Shown here: piece by piece, positions 1 to 9,742 of the stretch
Layout of the letters: every line of letters starts with the position of its first letter
Position numbering within the stretch: the first letter of the stretch is position 1
Program-made: the position numbers and the translations under genes
Notes under the pieces: model-generated
What the model was told of the DNA's origin: nothing
The model's input: the letters and a program-made list of their open reading frames with translations, nothing else
Database searches by the model: none
Assembly (NCBI GenBank): GCA_017882285.1
Contig: JADGPS010000015.1
Coordinates: 1 to 47,481, forward strand
Reading direction: 5' to 3'
DNA: 47,481 nt
Source of the DNA: Paludibacter sp.
GTDB taxonomy: Bacteria; Bacteroidota; Bacteroidia; Bacteroidales; Paludibacteraceae

Positions 1-948
1 GATAATGACAAAAAAAGCTGGCAAGAGTTAGTAAAAAAAACACAAGATACAGGTGCACACGGAATTGAATTAAATTTCGGATGTCCTCACGGAATGGTTG
101 AAAGAGGCATGGGGGCTTCCGTTGGGCAAGATCCTGAAATTGCCAGAATGGTGGTGGAATGGGTGATGGAAGTAGCTCAAATTCCGGTAATCACAAAACT
201 TACTCCCAACGTGCATTCGGTAGTTCCTACTGCTAAAGCAGTGGTAGAAGCCGGTTCGAACGGTTTATCTTTAATCAACACAATCCAGTCGGTTACCGGA
301 ATTGATTTGGATACACTTGTACCAAATCCAAATGTGGGCGGACAGTCAGTTTTTGGTGGATATTGTGGTCCGGCAATTAAGCCTATTGCTTTAAAAATGC
401 TCACATCACTTTCGCAAAATGAAGTTTTTCGCAACACTCCCATTTCCGGAATTGGTGGAATAAGTACCTGGCGTGATGCTGCAGAATTTATTTTATTGGG
501 TGCTCAAAATGTTCAAATTTGCACCGCAGCCATGATAAATGGATTTAAAATTATTACCGATTTGTGTGATGGTTTGAATAATTGGATGGACGAAAAAGGA
601 TTCGCGACAATTGATGATTTCGTTGGATTATCCATTCCAAAAATGACAAAATGGGAAGAGCTGGATATTAATTATCATATTGTGGCAAAAATTAATCAAG
701 ATGCTTGTATTCGTTGCGGTTTGTGCCACATTGCCTGCGAAGATACTTCGCATCAAGCCATTTCAATTGAAAGGGGAAATCCATACAATACTTATACGGT
801 TAAAGAAGAAGAATGCGTAGGCTGTAATTTGTGTAAAATTGTATGCCCTGTTAAAGATTGTATTAGCATGGAGGAAAAACGAAAAGCAGCTGAATATCTC
901 AATTGGACTGAATTTCAACGAAGAGGAATGCCGTTGAACGATCATTGA
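1..948 (+). CDS. preA: NAD-dependent dihydropyrimidine dehydrogenase subunit PreA, 3' part
   Basis: The frame is open from the first base of the window, so the start lies upstream and only the last 315 residues are present. The flavin-binding barrel motif ELNFGCPHGM is near the window edge, followed by TKLTPN and the GIGGISTWRDAAEFILLGA phosphate-binding region. The C-terminus holds two 4Fe-4S motifs, CIRCGLCHIAC and CVGCNLCKIVCP. PreA with its partner PreT reduces uracil and thymine using NADH in the cytoplasm; preT is not in this window, so the partner is not confirmed. The ferredoxin-like tail distinguishes it from a plain dihydroorotate dehydrogenase, the main alternative. The downstream gene is convergent. 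Confidence 0.9.
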   Translation, partial: DNDKKSWQELVKKTQDTGAHGIELNFGCPHGMVERGMGASVGQDPEIARMVVEWVMEVAQIPVITKLTPNVHSVVPTAKAVVEAGSNGLSLINTIQSVTGIDLDTLVPNPNVGGQSVFGGYCGPAIKPIALKMLTSLSQNEVFRNTPISGIGGISTWRDAAEFILLGAQNVQICTAAMINGFKIITDLCDGLNNWMDEKGFATIDDFVGLSIPKMTKWEELDINYHIVAKINQDACIRCGLCHIACEDTSHQAISIERGNPYNTYTVKEEECVGCNLCKIVCPVKDCISMEEKRKAAEYLNWTEFQRRGMPLNDH

Positions 949-1030
949 TTTAGAAAATTGTACTTGCAAAAATCTATGACTTACATGGTGATACAATGCT
1001 GATAATCTAAAATCAGTTTCAACAATAAGT

Positions 1031-1075
1031 AAATCCGGCTGAACCTCTTCATGAGCTTCAAACGGATTTGTTTTG
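1031..1075 (+). terminator. possible terminator between preA and the PBP gene
   Basis: An inverted repeat, AAATCCG (1031-1037) with CGGATTT (1063-1069), is followed by GTTTTG. It lies between two convergent genes, where a terminator is expected. The inner arms pair poorly and the T run is short, so this is weak. Confidence 0.35.
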
Positions 1076-1084
1076 TATTGGATA

Positions 1085-3547
1085 TTATTCTTTCAGTGTT
1101 TCTTCGGTTGGAATAGGAATATCATCAGGAGTATCAGCTTCTTCGAGTGTCGATGAGTCCGAAGCTATTGAATCGGGTGGTAAAACGGTATGACAACCGT
1201 AATTGCGCGATATTTTTTCCTTCGGTTTGGTTGGAAATTTGCCACGATACTGTGTCAACGATTTATCTGCCAGAACTTTTTCCATGAAAAGGGCAAATAT
1301 TGGTAAAGCGGTTCGGCTTCCCTGACCCAATTCACCGGTACGGAAATGGACACTGCGATGTTCGCCGCCAACCCAGGCACCGCCAACTAATTTGGATGTA
1401 ACGCCCACAAACCATGCATCGGAATGGTTGGATGAAGTTCCGGTTTTTCCTCCGAAATCAGTATCGTAATGAAATAAATTCCAACCCCATAGTGCTTGCG
1501 AAGTTCCACCCGGCTCGGTCATACCGCCTTTAAGTAATTCTGTCATCAACCATGCATCTTCGTAAGGAATTGCCCTATGTTGTTCGGTATTGGGTTCATA
1601 AATCACATTCCCATCTTTATCTTCGATGCGGGTAATCAGAATTGGATCATGATTTATCCCTTCGTTAACAACTGTTCCGAACGAATTTACGAGTTCCAAT
1701 AGCGAAACATCTGAAGATCCGAGACAAATTGATGGTTGGTTTTCCAACTTGGTTTTAATCCCTAATAAATAGGCATATTTGATTATATCGGGAATTCCCA
1801 CTTGCTGAGCAATTTGCACAGCTATGGTATTAATGGATTGAGCAAAAGCATTCTTCAATGAAACAGGATAACCTAAAGAATAACCGTTTGCATTGTGTGG
1901 AGTCCAGTTTTTTGTTTGTCCGTTTTCGGTATATTTCCAAGTTACTTGCTTGTCGACCATCATGTCACAAGGCGACATACCATGCATCATGGCAGCTGTA
2001 TAAACAAAAATCTTAAATGTGGAACCCGGTTGGCGTTTGGATTGAGCTACCTTATCGTATTGCCAGAATTTAAAATCAATATCGCCCACCCATGCTTTTA
2101 CATTTCCGGTTTGGGGTTCCATTGCCACGAAACTGCTGTGCATGAAGTGATTCATATAGCGAATAGAGTCCATGATACTCATGGTCACTTCTTTCTCACC
2201 CAAATCATAATCGAAAACTTTGGTGGGATGTGGTAGATTCAGATATTTATTAATTGAATCGGGATTATTGTTGTATCTGGCTGATAAAATGGAATATGCT
2301 TTTGTTTTACGGGCAATATCTTCAACGAAATTGACTATATCTTTATGGTTCTCGTCCTGCCAGGGATTCTGGCCGCGCCAGTGATCCCAAAACTTACGCT
2401 GAATAGCCCGCATTTGTTTATTTACGGCTTCTTCGGCATATTTTTGCATGCGTGAATCGATAGTTACAAAGATTTTCAATCCATCCGAAAAAATATCGTA
2501 TCCGTTTTCATCTTCCCAATCCTGTAAGTATTTTTCAAGATAAGTGCGGAAATAAAGTGCGTCACCATCGTAGGTTTGTTCAACATTGTAATTTAACTGA
2601 ATAGGAATTAGTTTCAACGAATCGCATTCGTGTTGGGTAATTACTTTTTGCTTTACCAGATTATCTAAAACCACATTACGACGTTCCATCGAACGTTTTG
2701 GGTGTGTAATGGGACTATAAGTGGTTGTTGCTTTCAAAAGTCCAACCAAAGTAGCTGATTGTTCGTAATTCAGTTTTGACGGAGCGGTATTGAAAAATGT
2801 TTTGGCAGCAGTATGTATTCCAAAAGCATTACTTCCAAAATCAACTGTATTGAAATACATAGTCAAAATGTCCTTTTTGCTGTAAAAAATTTCAATTTTT
2901 ACCGCCGTAGTCCATTCCTTGGTTTTGCTGATAATCAGTTTCAACCCCGGGATGTAGCCAAATAAGCCCGTAGAATACTGATTACGAGTTTTAAACATAT
3001 TTTTTACCAATTGTTGGGTAATTGTACTTGCGCCACGACTTTTGCCTTTAGCCATATCTTTCAGTGCCGCAAAAACACCCTGAATATCGATGCCGAAATG
3101 TTGGTAAAAGCGTTCGTCCTCTGTCGAAATCAGCGTTTTAATCAGTTTTGGAGAAATCTCATCATATACTACCGGAGTTCTGTTTTCGCGGAAATATTTC
3201 CCCAACACTTTACCGTCGGAGGTGTAAATAATAGAAGCTGTTGATTGATTCGGATTGTTTATACTCTGTAACCCTGGTGATTTACCGAATAACCACAAGA
3301 AATTAATATCAACAATAAATAAATAAAGTAGGAATAAAACAATAGAAGTAATAAAAATATTGGCAATTTTACGATACCAAACAAGCCCACGATATCTCAC
3401 CAGACGTGCTTTTCTCCAATTGATAAATTTTGTCCACCAAACTTTGATAAACTTCCAAACGAAGGGTAGTAGAGTTAGAAACTTCCCCCACCATTTCAAA
3501 ACAAACTCTTTGACAACCTGAAGTTGAATAGTGTTTTTTCTCTGCAT
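1085..3547 (-). CDS. class A penicillin-binding protein (PBP1A-like)
   Basis: Bifunctional peptidoglycan glycosyltransferase/transpeptidase of 820 residues, anchored by one membrane segment (about residues 61-79) behind an aromatic and basic N-terminal tail. The GT51 domain shows STEDERFYQHFGID (catalytic Glu about 143) and GASTITQQL (172-180). The transpeptidase domain shows the three expected motifs: the serine motif STFK (about 509), SIN (in AFAQSINTIA), and KTGTS (about 703). It polymerises and cross-links glycan in the periplasm. The C-terminal tail is acidic and low complexity (PIPTEETLKE). It is a single gene with its own -7 motif at 3570-3577, and it converges on preA. Function is secure; the mrcA/ponA naming is not attempted. 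Confidence 0.93.
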   Translation of the reverse strand: MQRKNTIQLQVVKEFVLKWWGKFLTLLPFVWKFIKVWWTKFINWRKARLVRYRGLVWYRKIANIFITSIVLFLLYLFIVDINFLWLFGKSPGLQSINNPNQSTASIIYTSDGKVLGKYFRENRTPVVYDEISPKLIKTLISTEDERFYQHFGIDIQGVFAALKDMAKGKSRGASTITQQLVKNMFKTRNQYSTGLFGYIPGLKLIISKTKEWTTAVKIEIFYSKKDILTMYFNTVDFGSNAFGIHTAAKTFFNTAPSKLNYEQSATLVGLLKATTTYSPITHPKRSMERRNVVLDNLVKQKVITQHECDSLKLIPIQLNYNVEQTYDGDALYFRTYLEKYLQDWEDENGYDIFSDGLKIFVTIDSRMQKYAEEAVNKQMRAIQRKFWDHWRGQNPWQDENHKDIVNFVEDIARKTKAYSILSARYNNNPDSINKYLNLPHPTKVFDYDLGEKEVTMSIMDSIRYMNHFMHSSFVAMEPQTGNVKAWVGDIDFKFWQYDKVAQSKRQPGSTFKIFVYTAAMMHGMSPCDMMVDKQVTWKYTENGQTKNWTPHNANGYSLGYPVSLKNAFAQSINTIAVQIAQQVGIPDIIKYAYLLGIKTKLENQPSICLGSSDVSLLELVNSFGTVVNEGINHDPILITRIEDKDGNVIYEPNTEQHRAIPYEDAWLMTELLKGGMTEPGGTSQALWGWNLFHYDTDFGGKTGTSSNHSDAWFVGVTSKLVGGAWVGGEHRSVHFRTGELGQGSRTALPIFALFMEKVLADKSLTQYRGKFPTKPKEKISRNYGCHTVLPPDSIASDSSTLEEADTPDDIPIPTEETLKE

Positions 3548-3569
3548 ATTTAATTGTAGAATTTTGGTA

Positions 3570-3577
3570 CAAAGTTA
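3570..3577 (-). promoter_or_regulatory. TAnnTTTG -7 motif for the PBP gene
   Basis: Read on the minus strand this is TAACTTTG, a match to the Bacteroidota sigma-ABfr -7 consensus TAnnTTTG. It lies 23 bases upstream of the PBP start codon at 3547, giving a very short leader. Confidence 0.55.
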
Positions 3578-3827
3578 CAGCAAAAGATGGAATTCCGAAT
3601 ACATTTTGTGGTTTTGCTGTTATATTTGAATATTTTAAAATTTCACGGACAAATTAAGCAATTATGATTGTTGTAAGTTCGGATAAAATAAGTTGACGTT
3701 GATTTTTGGTACTTTCGTAACAAAGATTTGGTTATAAAAGTAGAAAATTCTTTATACGTACTAAATAGCGAACAAAACTTCACACAAATTGTTTTTCATG
3801 TCAAATCAATTAAAAACAATCAACAAT

Positions 3828-4388
3828 ATGAAATTAAATATCGCGACTTTATTCCTTTCTTTTTTCTCCATTTTCACTTCCAACGGACAAGAAAAAATAG
3901 CAGGTCAGAATTTTTACCAATTCAAAGCCAAATCATTACAGGGAAAAGAAATAAAAATGAAGGACTACGAAGGGAAAGTAGTTTTGATAGTAAATGTTGC
4001 CAGCAAATGTGGCTTCACCCCACAATACGAAGGACTGGAAAATCTTTACAAAAAGTTTAACTCAAAGGGGTTGGTAATTCTCGGCTTTCCATGCAATCAG
4101 TTTGCAAGTCAGGAACCCGGTAATGCTCAAGAAATAGCTAAATTTTGCTCATTGACTTATGGCGTAAACTTTCCTATGTTTTCGAAAATTGACGTTAATG
4201 GCGTAAATGCTCATCCGCTTTACAAATACCTCAAAAAGGCGCTTCCCGGAACTCTTACAAACGAAATTAAATGGAATTTTACTAAATTCCTGCTCGACCG
4301 AAAAGGAAATCCGATAAAACGTTTCGCCCCCAACGTGAAACCAGAAGAAATTACCGACGATATAGAAAAACTGCTGGCTGGGAAATAA
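3828..4388 (+). CDS. glutathione peroxidase family protein, exported
   Basis: Thiol peroxidase of the GPx family, 186 residues from the ATG at 3828. An earlier in-frame ATG at 3789 adds 13 residues, but the 3828 start gives a clean signal peptide (MKLNIATLFLSFFSIFTSNG, then Q), so I prefer it. The active-site motif NVASKCGFTPQY has Cys, not selenocysteine. GFPCNQFASQEPG carries the usual Gln and a second Cys, and WNFTKFL carries the Trp and Asn of the catalytic tetrad. Non-selenium members usually take electrons from thioredoxin, so thioredoxin-dependent peroxidase activity in the periplasm is likely (family knowledge plus inference). The gene stands alone and converges on gcvP. Confidence 0.88.
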   Translation: MKLNIATLFLSFFSIFTSNGQEKIAGQNFYQFKAKSLQGKEIKMKDYEGKVVLIVNVASKCGFTPQYEGLENLYKKFNSKGLVILGFPCNQFASQEPGNAQEIAKFCSLTYGVNFPMFSKIDVNGVNAHPLYKYLKKALPGTLTNEIKWNFTKFLLDRKGNPIKRFAPNVKPEEITDDIEKLLAGK

Positions 4389-4426
4389 AAATACTATGTT
4401 TGCTTTATGAGGTGTTGTTAAGTTAA

Positions 4427-4470
4427 AACTCCGTTTTGTCTTTCAACAAAGCGGAGTTCCTTTTATCTTT
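4427..4470 (+). terminator. intrinsic terminator after the GPx gene
   Basis: A 13-base stem (4427-4439 with 4446-4458, one G-T pair) with a 6-base loop is followed by CCTTTTATCTTTT. It lies between convergent genes and the A-rich flank on the other side may let it serve gcvP too. Confidence 0.7.
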
Positions 4471-4487
4471 TATCTTGGCTCTTAGTT

Positions 4488-7322
4488 CTACTCTTGACAC
4501 GTACAAACCAAATTCCGATCACCAAACGCATTATCAACCCGTGCCACGTTTACCCAGAATTTATTTTCAGCTACCCAGGCGGTTGGATAAGCAGCTTTGG
4601 TGCGGCTGTATGGGTGATTCCACTCGTCACCCACGATTGCATATTCAGGGTGAGGCGCATTCAGTAATACATTGTCGGTTTTGTCGGCTGTTCCGTTCTC
4701 GACTTCTTTTATTTCGGCATAAATCTGCAACATCGCGTCGGCAAAACGGTCCAGTTCTGCCAACGATTCACTTTCGGTCGGTTCAATCATCAACGTTCCA
4801 TGTACAGGAAACGATAATGTCGGTGCATGGAAACCATAATCCATCAATCGTTTGGCAATATCGGTTTCCGTAACGCCGGAAGTCGCTTTGAAATTGCGTG
4901 CTTCCAGAATCAATTCATGACCAACCCATCCATTTTCGCCGGTATAAAGCACTCCGTAACTATCTTTCAGGCGTGCAGCCAGATAATTGGCATTTAAAAT
5001 AGCAATTTTCGTGGCACGTGTCAAACCTTCTTCACCCAACATGCGAATATATCCGTACGTAATGGGCAAAATGCTGGCGCTGCCGTAAGGCGCTGCCGAA
5101 ACAGTGTTTTGTCCAAAGGTTTTGCTTGGAAGAAATACTGCCAAATGTGCTGCCACACAAATTGGTCCTACACCCGGACCGCCGCCACCGTGCGGAATGG
5201 CAAAAGTTTTGTGCAAATTCAAGTGACAAACATCGGCACCTATTGTTCCGGGATTGGTCAATCCAACCTGTGCGTTCATGTTGGCACCATCCATATACAC
5301 CTGACCGCCATTTTGGTGAATTGTTTCACACATTTCCTTGATATGTGCTTCAAAAATTCCGTGTGTGGAAGGATAAGTAATCATACAACCGGCTAATTTA
5401 TCTTTGTTCGCTTCGGCTTTTTCGTTCCAGTCGGTCAGGTCGGTGTTTCCACCTTCATCGCATTTCACCACGATAATTTCAAAACCAGCCTGATGTGCCG
5501 AAGCAGGGTTCGTTCCGTGAGCCGAAGCGGGAATCAACAACGTATTTCTGTTTGTTTCGCCTTTCGATTTGAAGTATTCACGAATGGTCATCAATCCGGC
5601 ATATTCACCGGCAGCTCCTGAATTTGGTTGCAAACTGCAAGCCGTAAATCCGGTAATAGCCGTCAGGTATTTTTCCAGTTCCAAAATCAGTTCATTGTAA
5701 CCTTCGGTCTGGTTGGCAGGAGCCAAAGGATGCATTCCACCAAACTCTGCACGACTCAACGGAAGTAATTCCGAAGCGGCGTTCAGTTTCATAGTGCACG
5801 AACCGAGCGAAATCATGGAGTGAGTCAACGAAATATCACGACGTTCCAACTTTTTGATATAACGCATCATTTCCGTTTCGCTGTGGTACTTGCTAAATAC
5901 TTCGTTGGTAAGGAAATCGGTTGTACGTTCCAGACTTTCGTCAAACGATTTCAAACCGTCTAAATCGTCTTCTTCACCGTAAACAGCCGCATTATCGACC
6001 GCCAAAGCCAGGATTTCAATCAGAGTATTCACATCTTCAATATCGGTTGTTTCATCGAAACTGACGCCGAATTCACCTGTTTCGAAGTAATGGAAGTTCA
6101 CTTCAAATTCTAACGCAATTTTTTTGAATTTTTCTACCGAAACTCCTTCGGGTAAACTGATCTTCAATGTGTCGAAGAAGTTTTCATTTTCCTGAGAGAA
6201 ACCGTAAACCGGAAGTATTTCGTTGATATAAGTGGCAATGGCATGAATGCGTTGTGCGATGGATTTAATTCCTTGCGCTCCATGATAAACTGTGTAAAAT
6301 CCGGCCATGGAAGCCAACAATGCTTGTGCAGTACAAATATTCGACGTTGCTTTTTCGCGTTTAATATGCTGTTCGCGTGTTTGCAAAGCCATGCGCAAAG
6401 CAGGTTTGCCATTTGCATCTTTACTAATTCCAATAATTCGTCCGGGCATATCGCGTTTAAATTCGTCGCGCGTGGCAAAATAAGCAGCTGAAGGACCACC
6501 AAATCCCATAGGAATTCCCCAACGTTGGGTGGAACCAAAACAAATATCTGCGCCCCATTCTCCGGGAGGTGTCAGTAATGCCAGACTTAAAATATCGGCA
6601 TCCACAGCCACTTTGCAACCCGCAGCATGAGCTTCGTTTACAAATTCTGCATAATCTTCAATGTTTCCGTTTGCATTCGGATATTGGATAATTGCACCAA
6701 AATGTGAATTTGAAAATTTACATGTGTCATAATTTCCAATTTTCAATTGAATGCCTTGTGCTGCAGCACGTGTTTTAAGAACCGCCAAAATGGAAGGAAA
6801 ACAATTTTGATCGACGAAAAGCACATTCGCATTGTCTTTAACTTGTTCACGACTGCGCAGATTGAACATCATGGTGGCAGCTTCGGCAGCGGCAGTGGCT
6901 TCGTCGAGTAATGAAGCATTGGCAAGCGGCATTCCGGTGAAATCGCAAACAGCAGTTTGAAAATTCAACAAAGCTTCCAATCGTCCTTGCGAAATTTCGG
7001 CTTGATATGGCGTGTAAGACGTGTACCACGATGGGTTTTCGAACACATTTCGTTGAATCACGGCAGGCGTGCAAGTGTCGTACCAACCCTGGCCGATATA
7101 GGAAGTAAAAAGTTTATTTTTAGAGGCAATTTCTGCAATATGTTCGGCATATTGTCGCTCAGTAAGCGCTTCCGGCAGTTCAATTGCTTCGTTTAATCGA
7201 ATAGAGTTTGGGATAGTTTGAGCAATCAACTCATCGAGATTGTTTACACCAACGGTTTGAAGCATAAGTGCTTCGTCTTGTTCTGAAATGCCTATGTGGC
7301 GAGCTTGCAGCAAGTCTTTCAT
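4488..7322 (-). CDS. gcvP: glycine dehydrogenase (decarboxylating), P-protein
   Basis: P-protein of the glycine cleavage system, 944 residues, the full length of the fused (non-subunit) type. It decarboxylates glycine with PLP and passes the aminomethyl group to lipoylated GcvH in the cytoplasm. The PLP lysine is K705 in NLHKTFAIPHGGGGPG. The N-terminal half has FIGQGWYDTCTP-type sequence (here YIGQGWYDTCTPAVIQRNV) and the second half has SLGSCTMKLNAASE and IPASAHGTNPASA. Neighbours are convergent or divergent, so gcvT and gcvH are elsewhere. A -7 motif lies at 7351-7358. No glycine riboswitch is evident in the short leader. Confidence 0.96.
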   Translation of the reverse strand: MKDLLQARHIGISEQDEALMLQTVGVNNLDELIAQTIPNSIRLNEAIELPEALTERQYAEHIAEIASKNKLFTSYIGQGWYDTCTPAVIQRNVFENPSWYTSYTPYQAEISQGRLEALLNFQTAVCDFTGMPLANASLLDEATAAAEAATMMFNLRSREQVKDNANVLFVDQNCFPSILAVLKTRAAAQGIQLKIGNYDTCKFSNSHFGAIIQYPNANGNIEDYAEFVNEAHAAGCKVAVDADILSLALLTPPGEWGADICFGSTQRWGIPMGFGGPSAAYFATRDEFKRDMPGRIIGISKDANGKPALRMALQTREQHIKREKATSNICTAQALLASMAGFYTVYHGAQGIKSIAQRIHAIATYINEILPVYGFSQENENFFDTLKISLPEGVSVEKFKKIALEFEVNFHYFETGEFGVSFDETTDIEDVNTLIEILALAVDNAAVYGEEDDLDGLKSFDESLERTTDFLTNEVFSKYHSETEMMRYIKKLERRDISLTHSMISLGSCTMKLNAASELLPLSRAEFGGMHPLAPANQTEGYNELILELEKYLTAITGFTACSLQPNSGAAGEYAGLMTIREYFKSKGETNRNTLLIPASAHGTNPASAHQAGFEIIVVKCDEGGNTDLTDWNEKAEANKDKLAGCMITYPSTHGIFEAHIKEMCETIHQNGGQVYMDGANMNAQVGLTNPGTIGADVCHLNLHKTFAIPHGGGGPGVGPICVAAHLAVFLPSKTFGQNTVSAAPYGSASILPITYGYIRMLGEEGLTRATKIAILNANYLAARLKDSYGVLYTGENGWVGHELILEARNFKATSGVTETDIAKRLMDYGFHAPTLSFPVHGTLMIEPTESESLAELDRFADAMLQIYAEIKEVENGTADKTDNVLLNAPHPEYAIVGDEWNHPYSRTKAAYPTAWVAENKFWVNVARVDNAFGDRNLVCTCQE

Positions 7323-7350
7323 GATGAAAATAATTTTTAATTTCGTGCCT

Positions 7351-7358
7351 CAAAGGTA
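7351..7358 (-). promoter_or_regulatory. TAnnTTTG -7 motif for gcvP
   Basis: The minus strand reads TACCTTTG, 29 bases upstream of the gcvP ATG. The implied leader is about 20 bases, too short for a riboswitch. Confidence 0.6.
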
Positions 7359-7601
7359 CTTGTTTCTTTTAGAAAACGAATTATAAACAGGAGAAAAAAT
7401 GAGTAAAGAACTAAGCATTTTCGGACAAATTTCAATTCGAAACTTATCGTTGATATTAATCACAAATAGAAACAAAACCGGTCGTTTTTAATATAAAGTC
7501 TAAACATTTAAACCTATTGAAGATAAGATTGTTTTATGCATAAATATTGGTAATACCTCGCCAATTGTGAATTGGAAATTAATAAATTGGAAATTTATAT
7601 T

Positions 7602-8231
7602 ATGCTTCACAACATTCGTAAACAATACATTTTTTCTACTTTGGACGAACAAAATGTTCTTCCAGATCCCTTCGATCAGTTCGATATATGGCTACAAGCG
7701 GCCATTGAAAGCGATCAATTAGAACCAACTGCAATGGTTCTTTCAACGGTTGATGAATTTTACCAACCTCATTCGAGAATAGTTTTACTAAAAGAATTAT
7801 CAGCGAAAGGTTTTGTTTTTTATACCAATTACGAAGGACACAAAGCACAACAAATGGCCCAGAATAACCGGGTTTCTTTGTTGTTTTTTTGGCCTGCTTT
7901 GGAACGACAGGTTCGAGTGACTGGTACTGTTGAAAAAATCAGCGAAACGATCTCAACATCCTATTTTAAGACTCGTCCGGTTGATAACCAACTGGGTGCG
8001 TGGGCTTCGCCACAAAGTCAACTAATTCACTCAACCGATTTTTTGGAAAAACAGTTTCAGTATTATCAACAAAAATTCGGAAATGGAGTGCCGAAACCAC
8101 CACATTGGGGCGGCTATGCAGTGAAACCGAGTTCCATTGAGTTTTGGCAGGGCAGAGTTAACCGGTTGCACGACCGTTTGTTATTCACTAAAGAATCCGG
8201 TGTGTGGAAAATTTTCAGATTGGCACCATAA
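7602..8231 (+). CDS. pdxH: pyridoxine/pyridoxamine 5'-phosphate oxidase
   Basis: FMN oxidase that makes pyridoxal 5'-phosphate from PNP or PMP, 209 residues from the ATG at 7602; the frame is open a further 10 codons upstream but 7602 matches the family N-terminus and length. FMN- and substrate-binding stretches are visible: AMVLSTVDEFYQPHSRIVLLK, YTNYEGHKAQQM, and RVTGTVEKIS. The family signature near the C-terminus is WQGRVNRLHDR and the protein ends in FRLAP, as PdxH proteins do. It lies divergent from gcvP, a PLP enzyme, though that pairing may be chance. Confidence 0.94.
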   Translation: MLHNIRKQYIFSTLDEQNVLPDPFDQFDIWLQAAIESDQLEPTAMVLSTVDEFYQPHSRIVLLKELSAKGFVFYTNYEGHKAQQMAQNNRVSLLFFWPALERQVRVTGTVEKISETISTSYFKTRPVDNQLGAWASPQSQLIHSTDFLEKQFQYYQQKFGNGVPKPPHWGGYAVKPSSIEFWQGRVNRLHDRLLFTKESGVWKIFRLAP

Positions 8232-8297
8232 ACAGTTGATAGTTCATAGTTCATAGTTTACAGTTTATCATTTCTATGTATATTGACGGAATATGAG

Positions 8298-8305
8298 TAC
8301 CTTTG
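8298..8305 (+). promoter_or_regulatory. TAnnTTTG -7 motif for the downstream helicase
   Basis: TACCTTTG, 22 bases upstream of the helicase ATG at 8328. The 5' flank (8237-8264) holds degenerate heptamers of the type TAGTTCA/TAGTTTA. Confidence 0.55.
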
Positions 8306-8327
8306 TGCCGCTTTATACAAAAAATAG

Positions 8328-9659
8328 ATGAACTTTACCGACTTTAATATCAATTCTCCGCTACTCAATGCTCTTACCGATTTAGGAATTTCACAACCAA
8401 CGACTATTCAGGAAAAAGCTTATCCCGTTGTCATGTCCGGTCGCGACATGGTGGGAATAGCACAAACCGGTACCGGAAAAACGATTGCTTATTTGCTTCC
8501 TTGTCTTCGTCAATGGAAATTTACAAAAGAAAAACATCCTCAAATATTGGTGGTTGTTCCGACTCGAGAACTTGTAATTCAGGTGGTTGAACAAGTAGAA
8601 AAATTGACAACTTACATGAACGTTCGGATTGTTGGCGTGTATGGTGGCGTGAATATGATTCGCCAAACTCCTTTGGTGGTGGCAGGTGTTGATGTGTTAG
8701 TGGCAACTCCCGGTCGTTTGTTGGATTTAGCATTAAATGGAAGTTTAAAATTGAAATCAATCAAACGATTTGTGATTGACGAAGTTGATGAAATGCTGAA
8801 TCTCGGTTTTCGGCCGCAATTGGTTCGCATTATCGATTTGTTGCCGGCAAAACGTCAGAATCTGATGTTTTCGGCTACTATTTCAGAAGAATTGAAGGAT
8901 TTGGTTCACGATTTTTTTGTTGAACCGATTGAAATTGAAGCAGCTCCAACCGGAACACCACTTGAAAATATCAAACAAATCGGGTTTCGCGTTCCAAACT
9001 TTTACACCAAGGTAAATATGCTGGAATTCTTGTTGAATAACCATCCGGAGTTTTCAAAAGTATTGGTTTTTACTTCCACCAAAAAACTTGCCGATGCGTT
9101 GTACGACAAAATTGCGCACAAATTTCCGGAACAATTTGGACTGATTCACTCCAATAAGAGCCAGAATAACCGCTTTGAATCCATGAGAGGTTTCAAGGAA
9201 AGTGAATATCGAGTGTTGATTGCTACGGATATTGTGGCTCGTGGACTCGATATTTCGGATGTGTCTCACGTGGTCAACTTCGATGTTCCGGAAGTTCCCG
9301 AGCATTATATGCACCGAATTGGTCGTACAGGTCGTGCTGATAAAAAAGGTGTTGCGCTGACTTTTATCACCAAGGCAGACAAGGAAAATCGCGAAGCAAT
9401 AGAAGCTTTGATGAATCGTAAAATTCCGATGGCTGCTATGCCTGTAGAAGTGGAGGTTTCAAAAGAATTGACAATGGATGAAATGCCGCAAGTGAAAATG
9501 AAAAATGTACTTGTTTCAATGCCAAAGAAAGAAGAAGGTGGTGAGGCATTTCATGAGAAAAAAGGAAAAAACCTGAAAGTAAACATGAAAATAAGACGGA
9601 AGGAATCAATGCGTTTGAAATATAGCAAACCAAAAACCAGAGGACAGAAGAAGAATTAG
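8328..9659 (+). CDS. DEAD-box family ATP-dependent RNA helicase (DEVD variant)
   Basis: RNA helicase of 443 residues with the core motifs in order: Q motif (GISQPTTIQEKAYP), AQTGTGKT (Walker A), PTRELV, TPGRLLDLA, motif II, SAT, and HRIGRTGR. Motif II reads DEVD (residues 151-154) in place of the usual DEAD. The DE pair that binds Mg and water is kept, so ATPase activity is expected. The last 80 residues are rich in Lys and Arg (RRKESMRLKYSKPKTRGQ), typical of an RNA-binding tail in RhlE-like proteins. Likely role in ribosome assembly or mRNA turnover in the cytoplasm. It stands alone with its own promoter motif and a shared terminator. Confidence 0.9.
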   Translation: MNFTDFNINSPLLNALTDLGISQPTTIQEKAYPVVMSGRDMVGIAQTGTGKTIAYLLPCLRQWKFTKEKHPQILVVVPTRELVIQVVEQVEKLTTYMNVRIVGVYGGVNMIRQTPLVVAGVDVLVATPGRLLDLALNGSLKLKSIKRFVIDEVDEMLNLGFRPQLVRIIDLLPAKRQNLMFSATISEELKDLVHDFFVEPIEIEAAPTGTPLENIKQIGFRVPNFYTKVNMLEFLLNNHPEFSKVLVFTSTKKLADALYDKIAHKFPEQFGLIHSNKSQNNRFESMRGFKESEYRVLIATDIVARGLDISDVSHVVNFDVPEVPEHYMHRIGRTGRADKKGVALTFITKADKENREAIEALMNRKIPMAAMPVEVEVSKELTMDEMPQVKMKNVLVSMPKKEEGGEAFHEKKGKNLKVNMKIRRKESMRLKYSKPKTRGQKKN

Positions 9660-9685
9660 TTTTTAATCGGTTGTATATGATATAA

Positions 9686-9725
9686 AAAACAGGCTATCTC
9701 ATTGCGAGATAGCCTGTTTTATTTG
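9686..9725. terminator. bidirectional intrinsic terminator
   Basis: A perfect 15-base stem (9686-9700 with 9706-9720), 5-base loop, with A-tract on the left and T-tract on the right. It lies between the helicase on plus and ppdK on minus and can end both transcripts. Confidence 0.9.
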
Positions 9726-9742
9726 TAAATTGACTCTCGAAT

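Noticed and set aside
3828-4388. Selenoprotein glutathione peroxidase
   Set aside because: The active-site codon is TGT (Cys) with no in-frame TGA.
4436-4873. Plus-strand open frame opposite the gcvP end
   Set aside because: Overlaps the terminator and the well-supported gcvP C-terminus.
7323-7601. Glycine riboswitch upstream of gcvP
   Set aside because: The predicted leader is only about 20 bases and I see no paired glycine aptamer.
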